Positions 16,783-26,157 of a stretch of DNA of 64,000 nucleotides are shown here, piece after piece; within the stretch, counting starts at the first letter, position 1; each line of letters begins with the position of its first letter. Source of the DNA: Oleispira sp964022115 (GTDB lineage: Bacteria; Pseudomonadota; Gammaproteobacteria; Pseudomonadales; Oceanobacteraceae); contig CAXIBC010000002.1 of NCBI GenBank assembly GCA_964022115.1, positions 31,938-95,937 on the forward strand, read 5' to 3'. Below the pieces are notes generated by a model. The model had not been told where the DNA came from. It did not search any database and saw nothing but the letters and a program-made list of their open reading frames with translations. Position numbers and translations under genes: made by a program.

Positions 16783-18382
16783 GATATTTATAACGTTATT
16801 TTTAACCATTTTTTTAGCGTCTTGTGCAACTTCTCAGAAAAAAGAAGAAGTCGTGCATGAAGATGACGAGCCTTTATTAGTTTGGCAAGAAGAGTCTGAA
16901 AAAGAGGGGCAGCTTGATGAGGAGTCTTTTATTCAGCAGTTGCTGCCACCGGAACCTGAAATAGTAATAGCAGATAGTCGCTTTGATGTTGTGGCTAGAG
17001 GAACCGATATTAGATCATTCCTTATGAGCTTGGTACACGATACGGATTATAATTTAGTTGTTCATCAAGGTATTGAAGGCAATATTTCATTGAACCTTAA
17101 AAATGTCACAGTACTAGAAACCTTAGATGCCGTTAGGGATATCTATGGTTATGACTATGAAGTATCGAGTTATGGCATTCAGGTTTACCCTCGCACAGTA
17201 AAAACACGAATATTTCCGATTAATTATTTGAATGTTAACCGTTCTGGCTCGTCAGGAATGTGGGTGAGTAGTGGTCAGATAACCTCAACGGACAGCAGTG
17301 AAAATTCGGCGAGTAGCAGCTCTAGTTCGACTTCTACGGAAGCTATTAATTCAACCCAGGTTAATACTGAATCGTCATCAAATTTTTGGGGGCAGTTAAC
17401 ATTAACGTTGAACATGATGATAGAGGGCAATGAAAGCGCCAGTATTGTGGTTGATCCACAATCAGGAATCGTAGTCGTACGTGGTTTACCTGATGTGATT
17501 AGAGATATTGGTATGTTTTTAGAGCGAGCTGAATTAAGTGTTGGCAAGCAGGTATTGATTGAAGCAAAAATTTTGGAGGTATCCCTTAATGATGGCTTCC
17601 AGTCGGGTATTCAATGGAATACTTTTGGCGCGGGCCGTAAAGGTGGAATTGATGATACCCGCCGAGATGCCGTAGGTTCAATGGCTTCTGAACTATTAGA
17701 GAATAGCGATAATATTGGTGGCGTCTTTAACTTTAACTTTGATTATGACGATTTCACTGGTGTCATCCAATTATTGGAAACGCAAGGGCAAGTAAAAGTA
17801 TTATCGAGCCCACGCATTGCCACAGTTAATAATCAAAAAGCCGTGATTAAGGTAGGTTCAGATGAATATTTTGTAACTGAATTAAAATCATCAACTACCT
17901 CCAGTGGTAGTAATACGACCACTTCACCTGAAGTCGTTTTTACCCCATTTTTCTCTGGGATTGCGTTAGATGTTACGCCACAGATTAGTGAGGGTAAGGA
18001 CGTTATTTTACATGTCCATCCGACTATTACTGAAGTGAGCGAAAGACAAAAAAATGTAGAACTTAGTGATGGCACAATTACCGTGCCGCTGGCGTTTAGT
18101 TCTGTACGTGAAACCGATTCTATCATTCGCGCTAAAAGTGGTCAGATTGTAGTGATTGGTGGGCTTATGCAAAACCAAAAACGGACCACAGAATCGGGTA
18201 TTCCATATTTAAGAGACATTCCTATCGTAGGGGCTTTATTTGGCCAGAATCGAGAAACAATTATTCAGAGTGAACTGGTGATCTTAATCCAGCCTAAAGT
18301 CGTTGATAGTCGTTTCCATTTTGAAGAAATGGAGCGTATTAATGATCGCTTTTCGGGATTAAAGAAAGGACTTGGAATATGA
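16772..18382 (+). CDS. mshL: MSHA secretin MshL
   Basis: A 536-residue outer-membrane secretin lipoprotein. The signal peptide ends with lipobox LASC, giving Cys18. An STN/N0 domain follows at about 70-125 (VARGTDIRSFLMSLV), then N1-like modules and a Ser/Thr-rich loop (about 170-195). The secretin pore core includes VLSSPRIATVNNQKAVIKVG and VGALFG. It forms the channel through which the MSHA pilus exits. The GTG start lies inside the end of mshK, and the stop overlaps mshM by 4 bases. Confidence 0.93.
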   Translation: MRNKIFITLFLTIFLASCATSQKKEEVVHEDDEPLLVWQEESEKEGQLDEESFIQQLLPPEPEIVIADSRFDVVARGTDIRSFLMSLVHDTDYNLVVHQGIEGNISLNLKNVTVLETLDAVRDIYGYDYEVSSYGIQVYPRTVKTRIFPINYLNVNRSGSSGMWVSSGQITSTDSSENSASSSSSSTSTEAINSTQVNTESSSNFWGQLTLTLNMMIEGNESASIVVDPQSGIVVVRGLPDVIRDIGMFLERAELSVGKQVLIEAKILEVSLNDGFQSGIQWNTFGAGRKGGIDDTRRDAVGSMASELLENSDNIGGVFNFNFDYDDFTGVIQLLETQGQVKVLSSPRIATVNNQKAVIKVGSDEYFVTELKSSTTSSGSNTTTSPEVVFTPFFSGIALDVTPQISEGKDVILHVHPTITEVSERQKNVELSDGTITVPLAFSSVRETDSIIRAKSGQIVVIGGLMQNQKRTTESGIPYLRDIPIVGALFGQNRETIIQSELVILIQPKVVDSRFHFEEMERINDRFSGLKKGLGI

Positions 18383-19302
18383 CCATTGCAAATATGGTTG
18401 AGGGTTTTCAAGAACATTATGGTTTACATAAGCAACCGTTTTCTTTGGCGCCTAATACGGAATTTTATGTTGACGTAAAAACGCAGCAAGAGTGTTTTAA
18501 TGTACTGAGTTATGCCCTGCAGCTAGGAGAAGGGTTTATTAAAATAACCGGTGAGGTGGGCACTGGAAAAACCTTATTATGCCGTCGTTTATTGAATACT
18601 CTATGTGAAAAAAATTATCTCTCTGTCTATATTCCTAACCCAGCATTAAGCCCTCAAGCCTTATGGCGCGCTATAGCTCATGAGTTAAAGATAGAGGTGA
18701 ATAAAATTGATATTCACCAGCTGCAAGAAGCGATACAGCAGCGCTTATTGACCTTGGCTCAGCAAGGTCGTGCCGTGGTTTTAGTCGTTGATGAGGCGCA
18801 ATGTATTCCAGAAGATAGCTTAGAAGCGCTGCGTTTAATTTCTAACCTAGAAGCAGAAAGCCGTAGCTTAATTCAGATCGTTTTATTTGGTCAGCCGGAA
18901 CTGGATAGCTTGTTGAGCCAAAACCGATTTCGACAATTAAAGCAGCGCATAACCTACAGTGCAGCATTAACCGCCATCGATAGCGATAGTATGCAGCATT
19001 ATATTCAGCAACGCATGATACTAGCGGGTTATCGTGGTATGCCGGTGTTCGAAGAGAATGCGTTAAAACTTATGTCTAAAGCCAGCGCGGGTATTCCTCG
19101 GTTAATCAATATTATTGCTCAAAAGGCCTTATTCAGTGCATTTGGTGGTGGCTCTAAAAAGGTTTCTGCTGCTCATGTTAGAGCCGCGGCAAAAGATACA
19201 GAAGGAGCGAAACCGTTAGCCGCTGAGAATCGGTATTATTGGAAAGAGATAACATTTATTGCAGTTATGGCGTGCTGGGTGGTAATGCATGAGCTTAGTT
19301 AA
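18379..19302 (+). CDS. mshM: MSHA AAA ATPase MshM (ExeA-like)
   Basis: 307 residues. The N-terminus HYGLHKQPFSLAPN is the ExeA/MshM signature. Walker A is GEVGTGKT (58-65) and Walker B VVLVVDEAQ (about 134-142). The C-terminus ends in a short hydrophobic stretch, probably a membrane anchor. ExeA family members help insert or multimerise the secretin through peptidoglycan. It overlaps mshL by 4 bases and mshN by 14. Confidence 0.93.
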   Translation: MTIANMVEGFQEHYGLHKQPFSLAPNTEFYVDVKTQQECFNVLSYALQLGEGFIKITGEVGTGKTLLCRRLLNTLCEKNYLSVYIPNPALSPQALWRAIAHELKIEVNKIDIHQLQEAIQQRLLTLAQQGRAVVLVVDEAQCIPEDSLEALRLISNLEAESRSLIQIVLFGQPELDSLLSQNRFRQLKQRITYSAALTAIDSDSMQHYIQQRMILAGYRGMPVFEENALKLMSKASAGIPRLINIIAQKALFSAFGGGSKKVSAAHVRAAAKDTEGAKPLAAENRYYWKEITFIAVMACWVVMHELS

Positions 19303-20236
19303 TGATGTCTTACGGCAACTGGACCAACGCCAAGCATCCACCGAGCAGGTGATGCCTTTGCAAGCGCTGCAAGTAGAGGCTGTGAATAATACTAGGGTTA
19401 GTATCCAGCCTATATTGGCGTTAATTGCTGTGTTATTGGTCGCCATTTTATTGTTGCAATTATTTTATCCGCAGCCAATCAGCAAGCTGCTATTTTCCGC
19501 CTCGTTACCAGCAGAGCAAAAAATAGAAGCTGAAGAGTTAGCATTGACTGCTGTGGATAAACGAGTAGAGGACAAGCCGACTAACATTTTACCCGCAACG
19601 CTTGAAGCGACTGAAAATAAAACCAAAAAAGTCCTAGCTGCGCCAGAAGCAACCGGAGCGGAAACGACAGTAGCGGAAACGACAGTAGCGAATACCATAC
19701 CAGTGCCTATTGAAATACAAGCTCCTGCGGTTAATCAAACCAATATTAAACGTATTGAAATCCTAGGTTTAAAAGACTATCAATTGGCGCTGAGAGCGTA
19801 TAAAAACAAGCAAAGTGCTAAAGCGATGAATTGGATTGACCAAGCCATAGCTGAAAAAAATGAAGAGAAATATTTAATCTTAAAAGCCAGAATCTTTATT
19901 CAGAAAAAAGACGGTAATGGGCTGCAACAGTTTGTTTTATCACAATCCTTAAATAGTCTAGATTGGTTTCGACACGTTGCTCCAGGATTGCAGATGTTCG
20001 GCTTTTATCGTTTATCTAATCAGTATTATTCCCAGCTCGCAGAACACCAGCCACAGCAGGCTATGTGGCAATTGGCCATGGCTTTAAACTATTCTAAGCT
20101 AGGCTTAAATAATAAAAGTAATACTCTCTATCAGTCATTATCAGATTCTTCAATTTTATCTAAGCAACAGAAGAAATGGGTTGATTATCAGATCAAGCGT
20201 ATGCACACAAATAAGGTAGTAATGAATGGAAGCTAG
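19289..20236 (+). CDS. mshN: MSHA biogenesis protein MshN (TPR-like)
   Basis: 315 residues. The start MSLVNDVLRQLDQR is typical of MshN. A membrane helix follows at about 36-59, then an Ala/Thr/Glu-rich linker (about 75-145), and a C-terminal helical TPR-like region. It is probably an inner-membrane protein with TPRs in the periplasm, helping pilus assembly. A 15-base tandem duplication lies in the linker. It overlaps mshM by 14 bases and mshE by 11. Confidence 0.88.
   Translation: MSLVNDVLRQLDQRQASTEQVMPLQALQVEAVNNTRVSIQPILALIAVLLVAILLLQLFYPQPISKLLFSASLPAEQKIEAEELALTAVDKRVEDKPTNILPATLEATENKTKKVLAAPEATGAETTVAETTVANTIPVPIEIQAPAVNQTNIKRIEILGLKDYQLALRAYKNKQSAKAMNWIDQAIAEKNEEKYLILKARIFIQKKDGNGLQQFVLSQSLNSLDWFRHVAPGLQMFGFYRLSNQYYSQLAEHQPQQAMWQLAMALNYSKLGLNNKSNTLYQSLSDSSILSKQQKKWVDYQIKRMHTNKVVMNGS
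19658..19687 (+). repeat. 15-bp tandem duplication inside mshN
   Basis: GCGGAAACGACAGTA is repeated twice head to tail, giving a repeated AETTV peptide in the flexible linker. It keeps the reading frame and could vary in copy number among strains. Confidence 0.8.
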
Positions 20237-21932
20237 GAAAAAAGTCAGAGTCGGTGACTTATTAGTCGAGAAGTCATTAATTACTGAGCCTCAATTAATG
20301 GAAGCATTAGCTGAGCAAAAACGGACGGGTAAAAAAATTGGTCGGGTTATTACCGATCTAAAGTTTGTATCGGAAGAAAAGTTATTATCCTGCTTAGCCG
20401 ATTATTTTCATTACCCTTATGTGGACTTAAACCGATATCGGATCGAAGCCGAAACGGTGCGCTTATTACCTGAAGTATCCGCCCGCCGATATCGCTGTAT
20501 TGTACTAGCGATACAGCCTGATGGTCTGCTTATTGGCATGTCAGACCCTACCGACTTGATGGTGATCGACGATTTACAGCGACAATTAAAGCGCCCGGTT
20601 TTTCCTGCCTTTATTTCTGAAGATAATTTATTAACGACCTTAGATAGCATTTACCGTCGCCAAGATGAGATTGCATCCATTGCCGGAGAGCTTGAGGGCG
20701 AACTATCAGAAAGTGATTTTGATATCACAGAATTAGCGTCTGGTAGTGATAGTAGTGAAGCACCGGTAGTGCGTTTATTACAAAGCATATTTGAAGATGC
20801 GGTACAGGTAAAAGCCTCTGATATCCATATTGAGCCAGAGGAATCTCAGCTAAGAATACGCATGCGTATTGATGGTGATTTACAAGAACAGGTGATGAAA
20901 GAAAGACGTATTGCCTCGGCTCTTGTATCGCGCTTAAAAATCATGTCGGGTTTGGATATCTCCGAAAAACGGATTCCACAAGATGGCCGTTTTAATATAC
21001 GCGTCAAGAACAAAAGTATTGATGTACGTTTATCGACCATGCCAGTGCAATTTGGTGAGTCGGTGGTGATGCGTTTATTGGATCAAAGTGGCGGTATTTT
21101 AAACCTTGATTCTTTAGGTATGCCAAAAGACATTCAGCAGCGCTTTAATTATTTAGTTGAGCGTCCTCACGGCATGGTTCTCGTTACGGGCCCTACCGGG
21201 AGCGGTAAAACGACGACACTTTATGCTGCTCTCAATATTCTTAATACCAAAGAAAGAAAAATTATTACCGCAGAAGATCCGATTGAATATCGCTTGCCTC
21301 GTATTAACCAGGTGCAAGTAAACCCTAAAGTGGGCTTAGAATTTTCAACGGTATTACGGGCCGCCTTACGACAAGATCCTGATGTGATTTTAGTCGGTGA
21401 AATGCGTGATCACGAAACTGCAGAAATTGGTCTGCGTGCGGCGATGACAGGGCACATGGTTTTATCAACCTTGCATACCAATGATGCGGTATCAACTGCT
21501 ATGCGGTTATTAGATATGGGGGTTGATAATTATCTAGTGGCATCGTCTTTACGGGCGGTGATGGCGCAGCGCTTGGTAAAGCGTTTATGTGATCATTGCC
21601 AAGAAGAATATCAGCCGGATGAACAAGAAAAATCTTGGTTAACCTCGATGGACGAAAACGCATTATCAGCCAGTTTCTTGCGGGGGCGTGGTTGTCACCA
21701 TTGTAATAATACCGGTTATAGCGGTCGTATTGGTATTTATGAATTATTAGAAATGGATGAGGCAATGATCGCTGCAATGCGTAGGAACTCGGCGGATGAG
21801 TTTGCTAACGCGGCTAAGGCACACCCTAGATTTAGACCACTTGCACTGTGTGCTTTAGATTATGCGCGCCAAGGAACTACTTCTTTAAGTGAAGTTTTCC
21901 GCATCAGTGCAAGCCTAGGAGAAGGTGGCTGA
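20226..21932 (+). CDS. mshE: MSHA pilus extension ATPase MshE with MshEN c-di-GMP domain
   Basis: 568 residues. Residues 1-150 form an MshEN domain with two tandem motifs, VGDLLVEKSLITEPQLMEAL and IGRVITDLKFVSEEKLLSCL, which in Vibrio MshE bind cyclic di-GMP. The GspE/PilB ATPase domain follows, with Walker A GPTGSGKT near 322-329, an Asp box, and a DPDVILVGEMRD Walker B. Two cysteine pairs (CDHC near 455 and CHHC near 489) form the zinc site. It powers pilus polymerisation. Family knowledge says c-di-GMP binding to this domain promotes MSHA extension. It overlaps mshN by 11 and mshG by 8 bases. Confidence 0.95.
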   Translation: MEARKKVRVGDLLVEKSLITEPQLMEALAEQKRTGKKIGRVITDLKFVSEEKLLSCLADYFHYPYVDLNRYRIEAETVRLLPEVSARRYRCIVLAIQPDGLLIGMSDPTDLMVIDDLQRQLKRPVFPAFISEDNLLTTLDSIYRRQDEIASIAGELEGELSESDFDITELASGSDSSEAPVVRLLQSIFEDAVQVKASDIHIEPEESQLRIRMRIDGDLQEQVMKERRIASALVSRLKIMSGLDISEKRIPQDGRFNIRVKNKSIDVRLSTMPVQFGESVVMRLLDQSGGILNLDSLGMPKDIQQRFNYLVERPHGMVLVTGPTGSGKTTTLYAALNILNTKERKIITAEDPIEYRLPRINQVQVNPKVGLEFSTVLRAALRQDPDVILVGEMRDHETAEIGLRAAMTGHMVLSTLHTNDAVSTAMRLLDMGVDNYLVASSLRAVMAQRLVKRLCDHCQEEYQPDEQEKSWLTSMDENALSASFLRGRGCHHCNNTGYSGRIGIYELLEMDEAMIAAMRRNSADEFANAAKAHPRFRPLALCALDYARQGTTSLSEVFRISASLGEGG

Positions 21933-23154
21933 TATGCCAGAGTTTCAATATAGCGGCCGTGACGCCAGTGGTCAGTTAGTTAATGGCACACTGTCGGCAG
22001 CGAATCAAGCCGCGGCAATGAGCTCACTGCAAAGCAAACACATTATTATTACTCGTTTTGCCGAGGCGGAAGCGGAAACAAAAGGTATTGAGTTTTCTTT
22101 TGCACCGACGAAAAAAATAACCCTTGATGATCAGGTATTATTAACTCGGCAGTTGTACGCGTTAGCGAAAGCCGGGATTCCTATTATCCGGGCCTTAAAT
22201 GGACTCGCTGAATCAACGGATAATCCTAGGTTAGCGGAAGTGCTAGAAGCCATCGCGGAATCATTAATTTCTGGTTCTGAGTTAGCAACGGCCTTTCGCC
22301 AGTTTCCAAAAATATTTTCTCCAATTTTTGTCAGTATGATTCACGTGGGGGAAAATACGGGGCGCTTAGACCTAGCCTTTCAAAAACTCACGGCTCATTT
22401 AGAACTAGAGCGAGAAACCAAGAAGCGCATTAAATCGGCTACCCGCTATCCTCTCTTTGTTATATCAGCCATTGTTATGGCCATGACCGTTATCAATGTT
22501 TTCGTGATCCCCAACTTTGCTAGTGTATTTGCCAAGATGGGGGCGGACTTACCGCTGGCAACACGATTTTTAATGGCCAGCTCCCAGTTGACGATTAATT
22601 ATTGGTGGTTAATCTTAACGCTTGTTATTGGCGGCGGCATTGCATGGCTGAAGTTTGTAAAAACCGCTAAAGGATTATTATGGTGGGATACTAAAAAATT
22701 ACGCTTACCTTTATTTGGATCACTATTTAAACGCATTGCCTTATCGCGCTTTTCTCGCTCCTTCGCCATGATGCTGTCTTCTGGTGTGCCGATTTTAAAA
22801 GGCTTATCCATAGTGGCTGAAAGTGTGGGTAATAAATCCATCGGCTTAGCGATTGAAGATATGTATCGCGGCGTCGAGCGTGGGGAACGCTTAACCAGCA
22901 CCGCAGCGGCAACAGGATTGTTTACTCCTTTAGTTTTACAAATGTTGGCGGTAGGGGAAGAGACGGGCTCGGTTGATACGTTATTAAATGATGTCGCTGA
23001 TTTTTATGAAGAAGAAATTGATTATGAGTTAAAGCAGCTTGCGGATTCGATCGAGCCTATTTTATTAGTATTTTTAGGCATATTAGTACTCGTATTAGCC
23101 TTAGGGGTGTTCTTACCCATTTGGGATCTTAGTGGTGCCATGGGGGGGACATAA
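21925..23154 (+). CDS. mshG: MSHA inner-membrane platform protein MshG (PilC-like)
   Basis: 409 residues. The start PEFQYSGRDASGQLVNGTL is the PilC/GspF signature. Two T2SSF domains (about 70-190 and 270-395) each carry membrane helices, for three in total. It is the platform on which MshE adds pilins. The 4-base TAATG junction with the next gene (stop and start sharing a base) shows coupled translation. Confidence 0.93.
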   Translation: MADMPEFQYSGRDASGQLVNGTLSAANQAAAMSSLQSKHIIITRFAEAEAETKGIEFSFAPTKKITLDDQVLLTRQLYALAKAGIPIIRALNGLAESTDNPRLAEVLEAIAESLISGSELATAFRQFPKIFSPIFVSMIHVGENTGRLDLAFQKLTAHLELERETKKRIKSATRYPLFVISAIVMAMTVINVFVIPNFASVFAKMGADLPLATRFLMASSQLTINYWWLILTLVIGGGIAWLKFVKTAKGLLWWDTKKLRLPLFGSLFKRIALSRFSRSFAMMLSSGVPILKGLSIVAESVGNKSIGLAIEDMYRGVERGERLTSTAAATGLFTPLVLQMLAVGEETGSVDTLLNDVADFYEEEIDYELKQLADSIEPILLVFLGILVLVLALGVFLPIWDLSGAMGGT

Positions 23155-23780
23155 TGCTCGATGGTCTTTTTGTATCTATTCGTAACTCGAAAAGGAAAAC
23201 ATTAATACCCTTGACTATAATTAAAAATGAGAGGTTATTTAATAAGGCTGGTTTTAGTTTATTAGAGTTCACAATCGCTTTGACCATTATTGTTATTTTG
23301 GTATCAATCTTGATACCAAAACTTACTAACTTACAAGATGATGCTCATAAAGCGAATGTGCAGTTGATCGCAAATTCATTGCAGTCCGTAGTGAATTTCA
23401 CTCATAGTCTTTGGCAGTCACAAGGATCGAAAAATAAGACTGCATTACTCAAAGGCTTTGGGGATGGAAATATACTGATGGGAAATAAAGGCTGGCCAGT
23501 AGATGCAATCGATTTGGAGCAACAACATTCAGATCCTAATGCGACTCGCCTTGTCTTGAATAGCTCAACCTGTAAACGGCTATGGAATGGCTTATTAATA
23601 GATGCAGCACCTAAGGTTAAAGTGAGTACTGTTGAACAAGAGAATAAAGAGGTGAAGCAGCCTTTTATTTACCAAGCAGAATTTGATCAAGGGTTATGTA
23701 TTTATCGCTACCTGTTAGTTAATAACGGTGCACGAATTGAATATGATCTGGCAACAGGTCGAGTTATTACCTTATTTTAA
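23154..23780 (+). CDS. MshB-like minor prepilin with long leader
   Basis: 208 residues. The prepilin site is KAG-FSLLEF, cleavage after Gly33 with Glu at +5, followed by a hydrophobic helix. The 33-residue leader is long; most in this operon are 7-17. The start is anchored by TAATG overlap with mshG. A pair of cysteines (about 140 and 183) could form a disulfide. In Vibrio, mshF and mshB lie here; only one gene is present. Its pilin motif fits MshB better than MshF. Confidence 0.78.
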   Translation: MLDGLFVSIRNSKRKTLIPLTIIKNERLFNKAGFSLLEFTIALTIIVILVSILIPKLTNLQDDAHKANVQLIANSLQSVVNFTHSLWQSQGSKNKTALLKGFGDGNILMGNKGWPVDAIDLEQQHSDPNATRLVLNSSTCKRLWNGLLIDAAPKVKVSTVEQENKEVKQPFIYQAEFDQGLCIYRYLLVNNGARIEYDLATGRVITLF

Positions 23781-23813
23781 AAACTTTATTAAAGTAAAAT
23801 TTAGGAGCGATCT

Positions 23814-24263
23814 ATGAAAAAGATCAATAAACAAGCCGGCTTTACCCTCATTGAATTGATTATGGTGATTGTGATTTTAGGGGTGCTTTCTGCATTCGCT
23901 TTACCACGATTTGCTAACTTAGGGGATGAGGCTAGAACGGCCAGTATTAATGCCTTGGCGGGGGCGATTAAGTCTGCTGCCAATATTGCCCATGCTCAGC
24001 AGCTTGCGGATGGAGCAAGTGGGGCCACTGGGGTGAACTTAGAAGGGAGTGCGATTACTATGGTTGCTGGCTACCCTACTGCGAATGCGGCGGGAATTGG
24101 TGCTGCCGCGCAAATTGTGGCTCCTGGTGATTATACGAGTTCTGGTGGTGGTACGGCTGCAGGGGATACTATTGTCTATACGATAGCGGGTACTGCAGCA
24201 GGGTCTTGTCAGGTATCCTATACTCCAACGAATGCCGTGGTTGCGGTAGAGCCTACTTGTTAA
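23814..24263 (+). CDS. mshA: MSHA major pilin MshA
   Basis: 149 residues. The prepilin leader is MKKINKQAG, with cleavage before FTLIEL (Glu at +5). The N-terminal helix continues LIMVIVILGVLSAFALPRF. The mature protein is small, Ala/Gly/Thr-rich, with a C-terminal disulfide between Cys near 135 and the terminal Cys149. AGGAG lies 7 bases before the ATG. It is followed by a strong hairpin that may raise its abundance over the minor pilins. Assembled MSHA pili mediate surface attachment. Confidence 0.93.
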   Translation: MKKINKQAGFTLIELIMVIVILGVLSAFALPRFANLGDEARTASINALAGAIKSAANIAHAQQLADGASGATGVNLEGSAITMVAGYPTANAAGIGAAAQIVAPGDYTSSGGGTAAGDTIVYTIAGTAAGSCQVSYTPTNAVVAVEPTC

Positions 24264-24276
24264 ACGCTGATATTAA

Positions 24277-24300
24277 ACCAAGAGTCGTTTGACTCTTGGT
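24277..24300 (+). promoter_or_regulatory. Hairpin between mshA and mshC
   Basis: A perfect 10-bp stem ACCAAGAGTC/GACTCTTGGT with a GTTT loop, ending 4 bases before the mshC ATG. The T run is too short (CTTT) for a strong terminator. It could stabilise mshA mRNA, attenuate downstream transcription and occlude the mshC start. This would give far more MshA than minor pilins. Confidence 0.75.
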
Positions 24301-24304
24301 CTTT

Positions 24305-24796
24305 ATGAAAATACATCAGCAAGGTTTTACTTTAATTGAACTAATCACAGTTATCATCTTGCTGGGAATCCTTTCAGCCTTTGCCATTAGTCGCTTCCCT
24401 TCTTCACAAAGTTATTCTACTCGCATCATTAGCAATCAGCTCATTGCATCTGCGCGTTTAGGCCAACAAACCGCGTTAGCTCGCGCCTCTGTTAATGCGG
24501 CTAATCATACTGTTCTCAATGTCAATCCTAATGCCAATACATGGACTTTGGCGGTAACCGCTGGGGGGACAAATTATACAGCGGAAGTTAAGCGCGGCGC
24601 AGAGCAAGTGCGCTTTGGCAGCGACTTATCCGCAGCTTGTGCATCTTTAACTGCAGCGCCGTTATCGATAACATTTGATGGTGATGGCAATCGCGTGCCG
24701 GCACAAAATTTACGCATCTGTATCGACTCAGTGACCGATGTTGAACTGTGTATTAGCCCCTCAGGATATATTTATGAAGGCAGTTGCTTACCCTAG
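24305..24796 (+). CDS. mshC: Minor prepilin MshC
   Basis: 163 residues from ATG 24305 (a TTG three codons upstream is inside the hairpin and is less likely). Prepilin leader MKIHQQG, then FTLIELITVIILLGILSAF. The mature protein has a small beta domain with cysteines near the C-terminus. GspH/FimT-like in size. It lacks a clear ribosome site because the hairpin lies directly upstream. It overlaps mshD by 23 bases. Confidence 0.88.
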   Translation: MKIHQQGFTLIELITVIILLGILSAFAISRFPSSQSYSTRIISNQLIASARLGQQTALARASVNAANHTVLNVNPNANTWTLAVTAGGTNYTAEVKRGAEQVRFGSDLSAACASLTAAPLSITFDGDGNRVPAQNLRICIDSVTDVELCISPSGYIYEGSCLP

Positions 24797-25292
24797 AGCT
24801 AGAGGTCTATTAGGGCTTAAAGGTTTTAGTTTAATCGAATTGATTATTACTATTTTAGTATTGGCTATCGCTTTGAGTGCATTAACGTCCAGTATTTTTA
24901 CTGGAGTCGGGCGTAATGCTGACCCTATGTGGCAAAGCAAAGCGACCCAGCTTTCACAAGCTTACCTCGATGAAATTTTATCGATGCGCTATCAAGAGAA
25001 CTCACCTTTAGGGGGAGGGGCAGTCAATACTTGTGTGATTAATGGGCCGGAAGCGGGAGAAACCAGCCGCAGTTTATACGATGATGTTGATGATTATGAT
25101 GGCTTAAGTGCAGCGGCTGATTTCCTCGATACCAGTACCAGCTCCAATTACGCGGGCTATACTGTGAGTATCGCAGTGACGTGTGTTGGGCCAAATAATG
25201 CGGCCGCTACTAATAGCAAGTTGATTGCTGTGACCATCACCTCACCGACGAATCAAAATCTTGTATTCTCGGTTTTCAGGGCTGATTTTTAA
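24774..25292 (+). CDS. mshD: Minor prepilin MshD
   Basis: 172 residues from the ATG at 24774, 12 codons inside a longer open frame. Leader ends LLGLKG, then FSLIELIITILVLAIALSAL, with Glu at +5. The soluble domain has paired cysteines (around 86 and 146) and an acidic stretch DDVDDYD. It is predicted to be a PilV/GspI-like minor pilin priming MSHA assembly. The start overlaps mshC, consistent with translational coupling. Confidence 0.88.
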   Translation: MKAVAYPRARGLLGLKGFSLIELIITILVLAIALSALTSSIFTGVGRNADPMWQSKATQLSQAYLDEILSMRYQENSPLGGGAVNTCVINGPEAGETSRSLYDDVDDYDGLSAAADFLDTSTSSNYAGYTVSIAVTCVGPNNAAATNSKLIAVTITSPTNQNLVFSVFRADF

Positions 25293-25314
25293 TGCTTTTA
25301 TCTGTTATTGAATT

Positions 25315-26157
25315 ATGAAGACATTTTCATCTTACACTAGGCTTACCGCTTTCACCTTAATCGAGCTAGTGATGGTGATCGTCGTATTAGGCATTTTAGC
25401 GACCGGCAGTGTGAAGTTTATTTCTCACTCGGCCCAAGGTTTAGTCGATAGCGCAGAGCGACAAGCGCTAGCCAGTAGTGCTTATATTGCCGTTGAGAAG
25501 GTACTGCGAGAGGTGCGCCGAGCATTACCCAATAGTGTGCATACCTTTAGTGATGGTGGGAATACTTGTTTAGAAATGGTGCCTATTAGGCACAGCTCGG
25601 AGTACCTATCGGTGCCCACGGCTAGCCCAGCGACGAGTTTTGATAGTCTTGCGTTTGTTGGCGCCACAGGGGCAGAAACGGGATATGTGGCGGTATACCC
25701 TAATAATAAAGATTCGGTCTATGGGACAAGCCCAGCTACTGTGCGCAGCATCTCAACGGCGACGGCAACCGCTGGTAGTGTCGGTGGCCCAGGGGCTAAC
25801 TTACAGACCATTACGTTTGCTGGGGGCGCGGATTATCGTTTTCCAACCGACTCTCCTCGGCGTCGTTTTTTTCTGGTCGGCCAGCCGATTAGCTTTTGTG
25901 ATGATGGGAGTGGGCGCTTATGGCGCTATCAAAATTATGGTTTTCATCCTGATAGCAGTAGCAGCATCCCTACTGCGGGTAATAATCGACTATTAATTGC
26001 CGATTCCTTACAAGCCAATAGCTTAGAATTTAATGTGCTACCGGCACAACTACAAAGAAATGCTGTGGTGCGCATGAGTCTTATTATTGAACGCTCGGGT
26101 TCTACTAGCGAGCGAATGGATATTAGCCAAGAGGTGCAATTACGCAATGTCCCTTAA
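25315..26157 (+). CDS. mshO: Minor prepilin MshO
   Basis: 280 residues, PilW/GspJ-like. The hydrophobic helix is FTLIELVMVIVVLGILATG with Glu at +5. The residue before the predicted cleavage is Ala12 (RLTA-FTLIEL), not the usual Gly. The rest is a beta-rich globular domain with two cysteines (around 86 and 195). It overlaps mshP by 11 bases. MshO-like proteins are needed for pilus assembly. Confidence 0.88.
   Translation: MKTFSSYTRLTAFTLIELVMVIVVLGILATGSVKFISHSAQGLVDSAERQALASSAYIAVEKVLREVRRALPNSVHTFSDGGNTCLEMVPIRHSSEYLSVPTASPATSFDSLAFVGATGAETGYVAVYPNNKDSVYGTSPATVRSISTATATAGSVGGPGANLQTITFAGGADYRFPTDSPRRRFFLVGQPISFCDDGSGRLWRYQNYGFHPDSSSSIPTAGNNRLLIADSLQANSLEFNVLPAQLQRNAVVRMSLIIERSGSTSERMDISQEVQLRNVP

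Noticed and set aside
24738..24773. Longer start of mshD inside mshC
   Set aside because: It would lengthen the prepilin leader by 12 residues; the ATG at 24774 gives a normal leader.
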